Shown here piece by piece: positions 22,991 through 33,768 of a stretch of DNA of 64,000 nt. Position 1 is the stretch's first letter. Every line of letters begins with the position of its first letter. Source of the stretch: Capra hircus (lineage: Eukaryota; Chordata; Mammalia; Artiodactyla; Bovidae). The stretch lies in assembly GCF_001704415.2 (NCBI RefSeq), contig NW_017189517.1, positions 10,179,167 through 10,243,166 of the forward strand, in the 5' to 3' direction. The position numbers were made by a program, and so were the translations under genes. Under the pieces are notes generated by a model. The model worked only from the letters and a program-made list of their open reading frames with translations. It had not been told where the DNA came from and ran no database searches.

Positions 22991-23040
22991 TAAGAACAAC
23001 AATGCTTTATAAAATAAGTCCTGTGTTTCTTCTTTTTCTT

Positions 23041-23069
23041 TTCTTTTATTTATTTATTTATTTATTTTT
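23041..23069. repeat. (TTTA)n microsatellite
   Basis: About six TTTA units just beyond the preferred ARHGEF6 poly(A) signal. Confidence 0.9.
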
Positions 23070-23984
23070 TGCTAGCTGGTGTGTGGAAAGATTTCTCATG
23101 CTGTGTCAGCTTCCTTTCCTGTTTCCCTCATTAGTTATCCATGCTCATCAGGCCCCTGAACTAGCTTCTATCTTTTTCACTCAGGGCAGATGATATTTGT
23201 TCCCCACTTTGCAGAGATAATATGTCTCTTGAGGGAGAACCTCCCTTAACTTCACCACCCCTCTCCTCCTGGCCCCAAACTATAATCTGTCTGTACCTCT
23301 TCTTGCCATTTTTCTTCAATATTAGAGATAGAGATATTCACTTTCCTCTTCAAACTTATCCCTTGATCTTCAGTCTTGTTTCCATCTCTCTGTATATTTA
23401 GCAGGATTTTGCCAATTTTGCTCTATTTTGACCACAGTTGGAATGCCAGTTTCAGCAGTCAGGGTGAAAGTATTTACTCCCAAACAAGATAGCTGCACTA
23501 GGTATTATTGGTTGCTACTCAGCATCCATTCCTCCCCTTACCTTACCCCAAGGCTGAAAAATAACTATCTCAGACTCCCTTACAGCTAGGATTCTGGATA
23601 TAGTGTGAGTTCTGATACATTTTCAGTTCTGCCAATGAGATGCCTTTGCACAAGGTTGAAAGGCTTCAGTTAGGCAGAGCCTCTCTTCCCCGGGGCTTGG
23701 TGGCTGGCAGGGAGATCCAAGGACACGTCTGTGGCTTCTGTACTACATCCTGTACTCACAGCTTTGTGAGTGACAGACTCTAGCAGCAGCCATATCCCCT
23801 GAAACTAGATTTGGATCACGACCACTGTGCTATGACCTTGACAGCCATTAGTCTAATGGAAGCCCCCTGACTTCCACTTCTGTAGTCATCAATTTTGTAG
23901 GCACCTGATACTACTTTTCTGCTTGAGATTGCTTCAGTGGTTTATGTTTCCTACACTGAAGCAATAGCTATAACACCATACCTC

Positions 23985-24230
23985 CTGTGTGTTAGACTCA
24001 GCACTGTTTTACGTGGTTAAACTCCTATAACCCTCAAAACAACCCTATTAGGTATTCACTATTAATATCCCCGTCTTACAAGTGAAGAAAGGTACAGTGA
24101 TTGAACAATATGCTAGTGTGTGTGGAGCAGGGATTTGAAACCCTGGTCTGTCTGCCTCTTGGATCCATGTTCTTTCTACCACATTGCCTCTTCTACACAT
24201 GACACTTGCCAGGTTGGCTTCTACCTTGGC
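23985..24230. mobile_element. MIR SINE relic, reverse-type
   Basis: Reads as a MIR tail-to-core: AACAACCCTATTAGGTATTC, then CCGTCTTACAAGTGAAGAAA and GCAGGGATTTGAAACCC. Confidence 0.75.
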
Positions 24231-24327
24231 CATCTACTCTCCTGAAGTCACTGATGAGCTCTTATTGATGAATGCAAGGAGCACTTTTCAATATCCATCC
24301 TGACTTTTCTTCAGTATCTGATCCTTT

Positions 24328-24788
24328 GTTATTCAGTTGCTAAATCATCTCAACTCTTTGTGACCCGGTGAACTGCAGCATGCCAGGCTTCCCTATCCTT
24401 CATTATCTCCTGGAGTGTGCTCACACTCATGTCCACTGATTCAGTGATGCTGTCTAACCATCTCATCCTCTGTCATCCCCTTCTCCTCCTGCCTTCAACT
24501 TTTCCCAGCATCAGAGTCTTTTCCAGTGAGTCAGCCCTTCACATCAGGTGGCAAAGTATTGGAGCTTCAGCTTCAGCCTCAGTCCTTCCAATGAATATGC
24601 AGGGTTGATTTCCTTTAGGATTGACTGGTTGGATCTCCTTGCAGTCCAAGGGACTCTCAAGAGTCTTCTCCAACACCACAATTCAAAAGCATCAATTCTT
24701 TGGCACTCAGCCTTCTTTATGGTCCAGCTCTCACATCTGTACATGAGTACTGGGAAAACCAGAGCTTTCACTATGTTGACCTTTGTCC
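24328..24788 (-). mobile_element. BovB LINE 3' fragment, reverse
   Basis: The reverse strand encodes the BovB C-terminus (YRCESWTIKKAECQRIDAFE, then WRRLLRVPWTARRSN). The left terminus carries the GTTGCTAAATCATCTCAACT variant of the shared tail. It sits at the edge of an L2 relic. Confidence 0.88.
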
Positions 24789-24789
24789 C

Positions 24790-25640
24790 TTGCCTCCTTG
24801 TTAAATCTCTACTTCCTTGGCTTTCATGATCCCAACTTTCCTGGCATTCATTCATCTTTCTGACCACCCCACAGTCTCCTTTGCTGAATCTGCCTCCTGC
24901 CTGCCCCATGAATGTGCTGATCCTTAATGCTCTTTTCCTCTCTCTCTTTCTATTGCCTCTTCTTGGACAATCTTGTCTATTCCTATAACTTCATTTATCA
25001 AAGTACAGATGACTCCCTTGTCCATATTTTTCCATCCTGACCTTTCTCCTGAGCTCCAGACCCGTGGAGGCAGCTACCTTGTGGACATCTCAGTATGGAT
25101 GTCCTACAGCACCTAAGAGTCAGCATGTCCCAAACTGGACCCCTCATTTGTAGTCCCAGATCTGCTCTTCCAGTGTTTCCTATCCCAATAAATGGCATCC
25201 ATGGCCACTTAGTTGCCCCAACCAGAAAAATAGGTGTTATCCTTCATTCCTTTCTCGCCCTCAACCCTGTATAAATGTATACATTAACCCTTTATACATA
25301 TAGTCATCAAGTCTTACCATTTTTAACTCTGCAGTAGCCCCTGAATTTCTCTCCATCCTCCATTGCCTATTTCTGGTGCTTGTCATCTCTTCCTCAGATT
25401 CATGCATCTCTTTGCCTCTTGGTGTCTGGCCTCTTTAATGCCAGTAGAATGATTATCTAAAAGATCTGACTATATCATTGATCTGTTTAAAAGTGTGGTG
25501 TCTTGCCTCTACCACACTCAGTTAAGTTTGATCTCCTTGAATTTCTCTTAAGTCCCAAATATGCCATTTGTCCTGTCTAGAATCCCTTTCCCATCCCTGT
25601 ACATCAAACAACTTCTTATCTTTTTCCATTTAGACTCAGG
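24790..25640 (+). mobile_element. L2 LINE relic, forward
   Basis: L2 wording: GTGGACATCTCAGTATGGAT, GCATGTCCCAAACTGGACC, TTGCCCCAACCAGAAAAATA, and a 3' part with CTAGAATCCCTTTCCCATCC. The boundaries are approximate. Confidence 0.65.
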
Positions 25641-25745
25641 TCAAGTATATGTATGAATTCATGATTTCCAAAATGCATATGCATATATATCTCTGCATGT
25701 GTATGTGCCATTTATGTACATGTAGTGTGTGTGTTTGTATGTATT

Positions 25746-25930
25746 AGGATTGCCAGAGAAAATACAAGATACCCAGTTAAACTGGAATTTCAGCTGTACA
25801 TCAGATAATGTTTTGGTATATATCAGGTCCCAAATTTTGAATGGAATATATTTATACTAACTTTTTCAGTGTTTACCTGAAATCCAAATATGACTGGGTA
25901 TCCTGAGTTTTTATTTGCTAAGGCTGACAG
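25746..25930. mobile_element. Palindromic MITE (MER53-like)
   Basis: The element is its own inverted repeat. The left half has AAGATACCCAGTTAAACTGG and the right half the reverse-complementary TGACTGGGTATCCTGAG; both halves share TTTCAG/CTGAAA blocks. Ends resemble TTAGGATTGCC and GGCTGACAGC. The family name is from memory. Confidence 0.6.
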
Positions 25931-26756
25931 CTTTAGTGTGTATGTGCATATACATGTACATCTAAATGCATACATTTCCTAGGAGAAGTGACATCTTAAT
26001 ACAATGGATACACCTAGTGCCCACAACTTGGTTTCTAAACACTATATTCTGCACTGAAAGGAAGAAGAGCTTCTTGGAGAAATGGCTGATTCTGCGTCTG
26101 AGGCAGGAAAGGTACAAAATGAGCCTGGAACGTCTTGTTCTGCCAGAAAGTGATGCTCAGAAATATGAGAGGGGCATGTGAGAAAGACCCAGGTGTGAAC
26201 TTAAAGAGGCTCTTACTGGCCAAACTAGGGAAAATTTGAGCACCAAAATACAGTAATGAATTAGAAAACACTGGAAAAAGTAGAAATCTATGAGTCTATA
26301 CCAATAAATAAATGGGGAGAAACGGAAGGTTCTTGTTTATAGTACCATGAGTATTGACTGGTAAACGAGAAAGGAACTCTGGAGTTGGAAAAATCCCCAT
26401 TTTGCAGCCATCGTAGTCAAGACCGATTCAGGCCAAAATTACCATTGGATGCTAAACATAGAGGGAAACTTTGATGATGAGCAAATTACTTGCATAGTCT
26501 TTAAGTGTTTCCCCAAAGAGTGCTTACTAGTTGCAAGGTAGGAAATAGTAACTCTAGATAGAGTGCGGATATTGGACAGCACCTGAAGTGAGGGATCACA
26601 GTTTACATCAACAATGAGAGGCCAATGACCATCACATGCCTCCAAATAGGACACCCGAGAAGAACACATCAGGTGTGTAGTTTTCCATCCAAAAAGCATA
26701 ACCTGAATTTAACCATGGGGAAATATCAGACAAACTCAAAATAAGGAACAATCTTA

Positions 26757-26873
26757 GGGACTTCCCTCACAGTTTAGTGGTTAAGACTGTGCTTCCGCTG
26801 CAGGGGGCACAAGTTCCAGCCCTGTTTGGGGAACCAAGATCCCACATGCCACAGAGCCAAAAAAAAAAAAAGG
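26757..26873 (+). mobile_element. CHR-type SINE, short
   Basis: Head GGGACTTCCCTCACAGTTTA, then GGGGAACCAAGATCCCACAT and GCCACAGAGCC, ending in an A12 tail. Confidence 0.8.
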
Positions 26874-27009
26874 GGGGAACAAAAGAATTTAAGGAGCTCA
26901 GAGAGCTGTTTTTCTCTGCCAGGTGAGCACAAATGCTCTTCTAGATTGGGCTTCAGCATGTGCTGTTAGGCCAGTATATCAACATATTTTTTTCACATGA
27001 GGCCCGCTG

Positions 27010-27380
27010 TGAGCTGACTCCTCCTGGCTGCTCCCCAGAACCCTTTATTTGTCGTCACACGTTTGCTTTTACACGATTCACTCTGTCTCTTGGGCCCTCC
27101 TTTCCTCCATGTGGTCCCTCTCCCCCAGCATCCCCTAAGGCTCGATCTGTGCCACATGTCCTGGAAAGCCTTTCCTGAAAGCCACCTTCCCCCACTTGTC
27201 CTAGTTACATGTCCTCCCCGTGTATCCCTTGCAACACTGATTCTGACCCATGTTGCAGCATTCACGGTGGGCTTTCAACGTTTGCACACCTGTGATGCAA
27301 AATTCTGTAAGCTACTTGACAGCAGAGACTGGGTCATATCCATTGCATGCAAAGCACAGAACCTATCATACCACTCACTG
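27010..27380 (+). mobile_element. L2/MIR-type relic, 3' part
   Basis: L2 3'-end wording: GGAAAGCCTTTCCTGAAAGC, then GCTACTTGACAGCAGAGACT and GCATGCAAAGCACAGAAC, ending in a short TGGATGGGTGGGTGGATGGA run. Confidence 0.55.
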
Positions 27381-27418
27381 TTGGATGGGTGGGTGGATGG
27401 ATAAAAAACCAAGTCTTT

Positions 27419-27588
27419 GGGACTTCCCTGGTGGTCACTTTCCAATGCAGGGAGTGCAGGTTCAATCCTTGGTTGGGGAGCTAAGATCCCACATGCCTTG
27501 TGACCAGAAAAAGAAAACATAAAACAGAAGCAATATTGTAACGAATTCAATAAAGACTTTGAAAATGGTCCACATTAAAAAAAAAATC
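27419..27588 (+). mobile_element. CHR-type SINE
   Basis: Head GGGACTTCCCTGGTGGTCAC and B-box-like GGTTCAATCC, with the family tail CAATAAAGACTTTG then AAAATGGTCCACATT and A10. Confidence 0.85.
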
Positions 27589-27674
27589 TTTCAAAAAATA
27601 CACATCTTTAACTCACAGTAACAAGAAATGTGAATCAGATTGAAGTTGTGTTAAAGGTTTCATGTGGGATTTCA

Positions 27675-27790
27675 AGAAATGGCAACCCATTCCAGTATTC
27701 TTGCCTAGAAAATTCCATGGACAGAGGAGCCTGGTGGGCTACAGCCTATGATGTCGAAAAGAGATGGACACACCCGAGCGTGCATGCACA
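27675..27790 (+). mobile_element. BovA fragment
   Basis: Only the BovA body is present, from AAATGGCAACCCATTCCAGT to GGACACACCCGAGCGTG; the tRNA-like head is missing. Confidence 0.85.
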
Positions 27791-28045
27791 AACACATGCA
27801 ATTACCATCAGAGAGGTACAGAAGATAAGTTTAGTTACCAAAATTATTGGGCTTTAAGTGGAGTTACATTAGCAGGGAAAATGTGATGGATAACTCAGTG
27901 GAACTCCAGGAATGAAGAATGGAAAGCAGCTATATATTTAAATGGTTTTCTTGAGAGTTGCTGAATTGCCTCTTAGGGCTACTCAGAGGAGTGTGGTATG
28001 GGAGGAGGAGGTTTTATTATTATTAATAATTTTATTGAAATACAG

Positions 28046-28357
28046 ACTTCCCTGACAGCTCAGTTGGTAAAGAATCCGCCTGCAATGCAGGAGACCCCAG
28101 TTCGATTCCTGGGTCAGGAAGATCCCCTGGAGAAGGGATAGTCTACCTGCTCCAGTATTCTTGGGCTTCCCTTGTGGCTCAGCTGGTAAAGAATCCTCCT
28201 GCAATGTGGGAGACCTGGGTTCGATCCCTGGGTTGGGAAGATCCCCTGAAGAAGGGAAAGGCTACTCACTCCTGTATTCTGGCCTGGAGAATTCCATGGA
28301 CTGTATAGTTCCTGGGGCCGCAAAGAGTCGGACACGACTCAGTGACTTTCACTTCAC
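28046..28357 (+). mobile_element. Bov-tA SINE with two tandem tRNA-like heads
   Basis: Two head units in tandem: one from about 28046 (B box GTTCGATTCC) and one from about 28163 (B box GGTTCGATCCC), joined by CCAGTATTCTTGGGCTTCCC. The BovA body follows, ending GACACGACTCAGTGACTTTC. It lies within an L1-tail-like sequence (reverse, to about 28510). Confidence 0.9.
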
Positions 28358-28744
28358 AGTTAATTTACACTGTTGTGTTAGTCTCTGGTATATATGATTC
28401 AGTTATACATACATATGCATATTCTTTTTCATATTCTTTGCCATTATGGTTTATCACAGGATATTGACTATACTAATAGGTCCCTGTGCTACATAGTAGG
28501 ACCTCATTTATTTTGGAAGGGGAAAGTTTATAAGCTGACATACTTTATATTGGGAATCAATGATTAAAAAAAAAAAGTCTTCCTAGATATCCTGAGGATG
28601 GAACTTGGAACTGCTTAAGACTACTGAAAAGTCTGGCAGCCCTCAGCCTTTGATTGTTAATCATTTTTGACAATGAAACTATAGGAAAGTCTTTGCTACA
28701 CACAGACCTGCTCTAGTATTCGGTATATGTTCTTGTTCTATACT

Positions 28745-28771
28745 TGCCTTTTTTTTTTTTTTTTTTTTTTT
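28745..28771. repeat. Poly(T) run
   Basis: An uninterrupted run of more than 20 T. I could not identify a parent SINE on either side. Confidence 0.9.
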
Positions 28772-29019
28772 GCTTTCACTTTGCTTCAAATTGGGTGTGG
28801 TCTTTGGTTTACTACATGGCAAGGCCTTTCATGTGTACCTGGGCTGCTATTCACCTTGGTCTCGGAAGTTTCAAACATTTAAAGGTACCATCCTGTCTAC
28901 CTATGCCACTGGATGCAGGCTGGTGTGCTGAGGACCACATGGGGACCCCCTTTGGTGCTCTTTATAGGATGATCTGTTCCAGAGAGCAGACTCTGCTGGG
29001 GGCTTTCTGAGAATGGTCT

Positions 29020-29200
29020 CATCAAATCCTCATCAACTTTGCAAAGCAGGTATTTTTAGCATCTCCTCACTTTACAGATGAGGATACCGAGGCCCAGAGG
29101 AGATGAAATGATGTGGTGATGATATTGGAAAAACAGTGGAGCCTGGATTAAGACTGTCTCTGTCTGACTCCAGACTTAACCACTGCACTACACTGAGGAT
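29020..29200. mobile_element. MIR SINE relic
   Basis: MIR wording: TTTACAGATGAGGATACCGA, then GGCCCAGAGGAGATGAAATG and the decayed end CTTAACCACTGCACTACACT. Confidence 0.75.
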
Positions 29201-30189
29201 TTCCGGTATTTTTTAAAATGGAGATGTGCTTCACAGAGCAAAAGAAAAATAATGAAAATCATGTTCCCTTTTTGTGTCTCCAAAGTATTTCAGACTGCTC
29301 TAAAGGCCTAAGGCAGTGCGACTTCTAATAATGCGGTCAGGCCCTCTGGGAATAGTCATATTCAACACAAAATGTCTTCCCTCCTAGAGCCCAGGAATCT
29401 ATATGTTGTTTCTTTTTAACTGGGGCCCCTGTATTGATAGCTTGCCAGGGCACACTGTTCCTTTTGTAGACATTTGCTTCTTAGCAAGGAACACAGACAG
29501 TCCTGTTCATACTTTATTTTCTCTTTTTCTGAAAATAAAAATCACTGATCATTTCACGCAGTCCTCTCTCCATTCGTTAGCGAGAATGCAGAGTGATACA
29601 TTTACAAAAATAAATTCAGTTTGATAATTTATGATCAGGATATTATTAATATAGGTAGATCAGAAATGGACCCAAGTCCTTGTCATTTACTCGAACAACT
29701 TTGAAAATATTACATGAAGTTTGTAACCAACATCATGGTCTATCTTGCCAATGATCATGTACTATTTTGCAAAATATAATAAAAATATATTATCTGTTTT
29801 TATTGACAGTATAATTTTCAGTCATTCTCTCCTCCCTGAGTATATTTTCATCCTATAGATATTTTTGATGTCATGAAGGTTTTTACAGTATGGCAAATTC
29901 TTGCTTTCACCAACACACAGAATTATTTCATGGATTCCTGGGTTGGAAGCAGCTACACGCACTAATTCACTGATTCCTTCCCACACAAAGAATAAAGAAC
30001 CAATTCTGTGCCAGATCGTCAGTAGACACTGAAGTTACTGTCTTGGAAAAAGTCTTCCTTACTGTCACAGAGAAAGTCTTGGTCCCTAAGCAGCTCCCAA
30101 CGTAGGAGGAAACACCTTAATCTTGTAAGTGCTGTGAGCCTCAATGCAGGGGTCAGTGGGGAGGGAAATGGGGTCACAAGCAGAGAAAA

Positions 30190-30720
30190 TTGCACTCCCA
30201 TCTCCTAAGGCAGGAAAGCATTTGTAGCTTTGCACAGAGGAGCTGAGGTTTGGCACTTACACTGGGACAGACATTGGCAGGATACAAAAAATCAGTTCAT
30301 TATTTTTGGTCTTTATTCTCAGGTTATTAAGAAGGAGCAGGGCATGAGACTTCCCTGGTGGTCCAGTGGCTAAGACTTGGCGCTCCCAATACAGCGGCCT
30401 GGGTTCAATCCCTGGTCAGGGGACTAGATCCCACATGCTAGAACTAAGAGTTCAAATGCCAAAACTAAAGATCCTGTATGCTACAACTAAGACCAGGCAT
30501 AGCCAAATAAATAATTTTTTTTTTTTAAAAAGGAGGGGAGTGGTGGGCATCAGGATTGTATTTAAGAATTCCCTCTGGCTGCTGAATGATGGATGAGAAG
30601 GATGAATGGATGAGAGGGAGCAGGCGTGGAGGCAGGGAGTCTAGGATGCTGTTGTAACTTCCAGAAGACAGACGGCAGGAGTTCAGACTAAGATCCTGGC
30701 AGTAGAGATAGAAAAAAGTA
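30190..30720 (-). mobile_element. L2-like relic, reverse, split by SINE
   Basis: Reverse L2 wording at TCCCTCTGGCTGCTGAATGA and GATGCTGTTGTAACTTCCAG, separated from the left part by the CHR SINE at 30347-30528. Tentative classification. Confidence 0.4.
30347..30528 (+). mobile_element. CHR-type SINE
   Basis: Head GAGACTTCCCTGGTGGTCCA and B box GGTTCAATCCC, then GATCCCACATGCTAGAACTA and an AAATAAATAATTTTT tail. Confidence 0.85.
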
Positions 30721-31239
30721 GGTTAAGAGCTATTTAAGACGTGTTGGGTTGGGGGAACGGGATGTGGGATTGAGTGCAGTGAGAGTTCAGGCCTGGTTGG
30801 TGGCTCGGGAAGCAGATTGGGTAAGGCTGTCCTGAGTGGAATGGGCAACACTAAAAGTGGGTCCCGTCGTGCAGGGTTAAGATCAAGGACTCCATATGGA
30901 TACCTCGGATTTGACCGCTGGGCCCACCGTTTGGAAATGTGAGCAGAGGGGACACACTCTGGGGGGCAGGTCAGGACCAAAGGCATGACATTAGTAGCCT
31001 GAAGGGGGTCATTCGACCCCTTAGCTGGGACAGATGACCCCTTGTGAACAGGTAGAACAGGAGGAAAACAGGAGGAAAACAGGAGGGGACGGGCCTTTGA
31101 GTTCTTGGCACGGGTAAGGCTGACCTCAGGTGGAAGCCATCTGAGGGGTTGAAGGCACTTGGATTGTGAGGCTGACACTTAGGAGAAAGTTCTGGGCTGG
31201 GGCTGTAGGAGGTGGCATTTAGAGGACAGTAGGAAGCAC

Positions 31240-31381
31240 GGCCGGAGAAGGCAATGGCACCCCACTCCAGTACTCTTGCCTGGAAAATCCCATGGATGGA
31301 GGAGCCTGGTGGGCTGCAGTCCATGGGGTCGCTAAGAGTCAGACACGACTGAAGCGACTTAGCAGCAGCAGCAGCAGCATG
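31240..31381 (+). mobile_element. BovA SINE with (AGC)n tail
   Basis: BovA body from GAGAAGGCAATGGCACCCCA to GACACGACTGAAGCGACTT, then an AGC repeat at 31361-31379. Flanked by the perfect 9-bp duplication AGGAAGCAC (31231-31239, 31382-31390). The low divergence suggests a young copy. Confidence 0.93.
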
Positions 31382-31390
31382 AGGAAGCAC

Positions 31391-32560
31391 AGCAGCAGAG
31401 GAGATAGCCTAGAAATTTTGAGGTTCTGTGTCTACAGCGTTCCTTCTGATAACATTTTATTAGCCACTCAGTTCCTAGAGGTGGAGATAGCCTGGAACAT
31501 CATGGTTTCCAAAGAAGAAGAAGGCAGGGTGAGGTTCAGGGACAAGGTTTCAATCAGAGGATGTGAGGGTAGAAAGGCCTGAACATGAACTCCCTTCTAA
31601 TGACCCTCTTGCCCACCCAAGGCTGTGCTCCACAGTGGGTTCTCAGCAACCGTGAGGCGAGGACAGTCATGGCCGGTGTATTGTCTTCTCTTGGGACTGG
31701 GCCAAGCCTTCCCGTCAGCAAGATGGGGGCCTGGCCTCCGTGTGAGAAGATCATGACCAGGGTCTTCTTGCTGCCACAGCTGCTGCCCCTCTTCCTTCAA
31801 GTCTCCCATGTGAGAGTGACACTGTAGAAGGATCTTCACTCCGGAGGACAAGATAGCACTGTGGACATATCTCTGAACCTACAATGTCACCCAGGCTCAG
31901 ACCAAACTTCTCTTGGAGAAAGTACACAAGCCAGCAAGTTTGCCCAGCAACTCTTCAGCCTCATGTTAGAAATTCATGCTCTAAGGCCTTCTGAGTCACT
32001 CAGCCAAGAAGCGATTGTGCTGTCCAGAGGACCAAAAAGCAGGACCAGCAGCCGAGAACTGTGCCGACCTCTCCTCAGCCTCATTCTTATTGCTACAGTA
32101 ATGTTTTTCTGCTTGTATTTACCAGAGGAAGGGCCCTCTACTGGTAAGGATGATGAAGCCGCTCTGGGCTTCTTGTGTGAAAACCCCCTCAATTGGAGGT
32201 GACAAGACCGAGGGACAAATGCTTCCCTGTTCCATGCCCTCTTACCTAAGGTGGAACCACTTCGACAGCTATTAAAAAGATAAGCAACTGCTTCTCATTT
32301 AAGCTTCACTTAGCTGTGACTAATCGAGAAGAAAACCCAGCCTCTTTGCAATCCCCTGCAACGTTTCCAGAGCAAGCTTCTCACTGGCTAAGCTCCCGTG
32401 TCATCCATCAGAGGCTATCACAGCCCTCCAGGGAGTGTACTGTCACCAAGATATTTTGTGGTGCCACAAGCTTCAGAACCAAGTTTCTGAAAACACCACA
32501 CTCTTCCTCTCCCCGAAACTCACACCCCCGCAACCTGGCCTGGGGCTTCAGATGCTAAGT
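31391..32560. other. Repeat-poor block next to the CD40LG 3' end
   Basis: About 1.2 kb with no interspersed repeat I can see, unlike its surroundings. It has an AGATAAG GATA-type motif at 32278-32284 and a 113-codon forward open frame at 31861-32202 with one hydrophobic stretch (PLLSLILIATVMFFCLYL). I do not recognise that frame. A human T-cell enhancer is reported downstream of CD40LG; this block could be its counterpart, by position only. Confidence 0.45.
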
Positions 32561-32583
32561 AACAACAATCATGTTAAGAGATC

Positions 32584-32589
32584 TTTATT
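32584..32589 (-). promoter_or_regulatory. CD40LG poly(A) signal
   Basis: AATAAA on the reverse strand, about 800 nt after the stop. Cleavage would fall near 32555-32575. The 3' UTR length fits the human gene. Confidence 0.75.
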
Positions 32590-32721
32590 ATTCAAAAAAT
32601 AAATAAGATAATCACAAGTTCATTCTGGAAACAATGAGGACTACAGGTAGATACAATAGGTTTCCTTTAAATACAGTCATTTCTCAGGGAGGAGTGTGCA
32701 GCCTCAGAGCCAACTTCTCTT

Positions 32722-32740
32722 CCCCCCCACCCCCCACCCC
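32722..32740 (-). repeat. G-run tract in CD40LG 3' UTR
   Basis: On the reverse strand this is G4-T-G6-T-G7, which allows four runs of three or more G with 1-nt loops: a canonical quadruplex pattern in the message. Confidence 0.85.
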
Positions 32741-32805
32741 ATCGACAGTAGTGGAGACAGGAACAGGGTTGAAATAAGATACTTGATGAGCAACAGCCTG
32801 ACTCA

Positions 32806-32827
32806 GTGTGTGTGTGTGTGTGTGTGT
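32806..32827 (-). repeat. (CA)11 repeat in CD40LG 3' UTR
   Basis: A GT run on the forward strand, CA in the CD40LG message. A polymorphic CA repeat at this place is known in the human gene. Confidence 0.92.
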
Positions 32828-33391
32828 CTGTGTATGTAGGAGAGAAAGAGAGGATGAGAATGAGTGTCAGGGTGGCTGGTGGGGGCAGGGTTTTGGTTCT
32901 CTACTGCCTTATACTTCCTGAAGTCTGCCCCACCTCCACCAGGGCCCTGGGGACCCAGAATCCACCATGATTGAATGTGAGCTGAAGCTCCCCGTTTCCC
33001 TTCAGCATCTTCACTGAGAAATCAAATACATCCTCCACTGAAAGACACTGCATGCAAAGAAACAAAACTAAACTTGGCTAATTTTCTGCTGTTTACTCAA
33101 ATTCGAGCTGTGCATAATGGTGTCTTTTCACAGGACTCTGAACGTCTGTGTCAGTGGAGTTGCTGCTTCAGAATATAAGCTCTTATGGATCAGGGCCTGT
33201 TGGGGTTTCCCCTGCCTGGTAATTTACTCATTGCAGCCCTACATGCCTTAGGATGTATAATAAATAGTTCTCCGTCAGGAGGATACTAGGGTTATAAATA
33301 GGCAGTTCAACGGGGGAGTTATCTTAACTGCTTTCCTGGATTGTGAAGACCACCAGCATCAGCCCAGCCGCAGCCTCCCGGCTTACACCGT

Positions 33392-33768
33392 TCAGAGTTT
33401 GAGTAAGCCAAATGATGTGAAGCCGGTCCCGTGGCTCACTTGACTTGGATCAGTCACATTGACAAACACCGAAGCACCCGGTTGTAATTCAAAGACTCCT
33501 CCCAAGTGAATGGATTGCTGCCCGCATGGTTTGGAAGAACTGTGGGTGTTTGCAGCTCTCAGTAAGATTCTCTCCGATCCACTTGGGGACTTCAGGCAGA
33601 GGCTGGCTATAAATGGAGCTTGATTCAAAGTTTCCCGATTGGAACAGAAGGTGACTTGGGTGTAGATGTAATAGAGTCCTTGTCTTTTCACGGCCAGCTG
33701 TTTCCCGTTTTCGAGGGTTACCAGGTTGGTGCTTAGGGTGTAGTATCCTTTGGGGGCCCACTGGAGAA
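33392..33768 (-). CDS. CD40LG: CD40LG exon 5 (residues 137-261, TNF domain)
   Basis: 377 nt including TGA (33394-33392). It starts VLQWAPKGYYTLSTNLVTLE and ends HGTGFTSFGLLKL. It holds nearly all of the TNF homology domain, the CD40-binding basic residues, both disulfide cysteines and the single N-glycosylation site. Acceptor CCATTACAG. No in-frame break. Confidence 0.98.

Larger units (their letters stand above)
20750..23010 (+). other. ARHGEF6: ARHGEF6 3' untranslated region (end uncertain)
   Basis: About 1.8-2.25 kb of repeat-poor sequence after the stop. It contains a (TG)16 tract at 20859-20890. Two AATAAA hexamers could end it: 22556-22561 and 22985-22990. The length fits the roughly 2-kb 3' UTR expected for ARHGEF6. 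No coding potential is seen; the open frames here are short and unrelated to known families. Confidence 0.7.
23011..32560. other. Convergent intergenic region ARHGEF6 - CD40LG
   Basis: About 9.5 kb between the two gene ends, with no credible protein-coding gene. It is made of MIR, L2, BovB, CHR, Bov-tA and a palindromic DNA element, listed separately. The stretches 25980-26756, 28520-29020, 29200-30190 and 30720-31240 show nothing I recognise; the last 1.1 kb is repeat-poor. Confidence 0.75.
32565..33391 (-). other. CD40LG: CD40LG 3' untranslated region
   Basis: About 830 nt on the reverse strand from the stop to a poly(A) signal at 32584-32589. It carries the elements known in human CD40LG mRNA: a CA repeat (32806-32827), a CU-rich tract (32839-32860) of the kind bound by PTB, and several AUUUA pentamers (near 33292, 33263 and 32668). 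A G-run tract lies at 32722-32740. The right end is exact; the left end is inferred. Confidence 0.8.
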
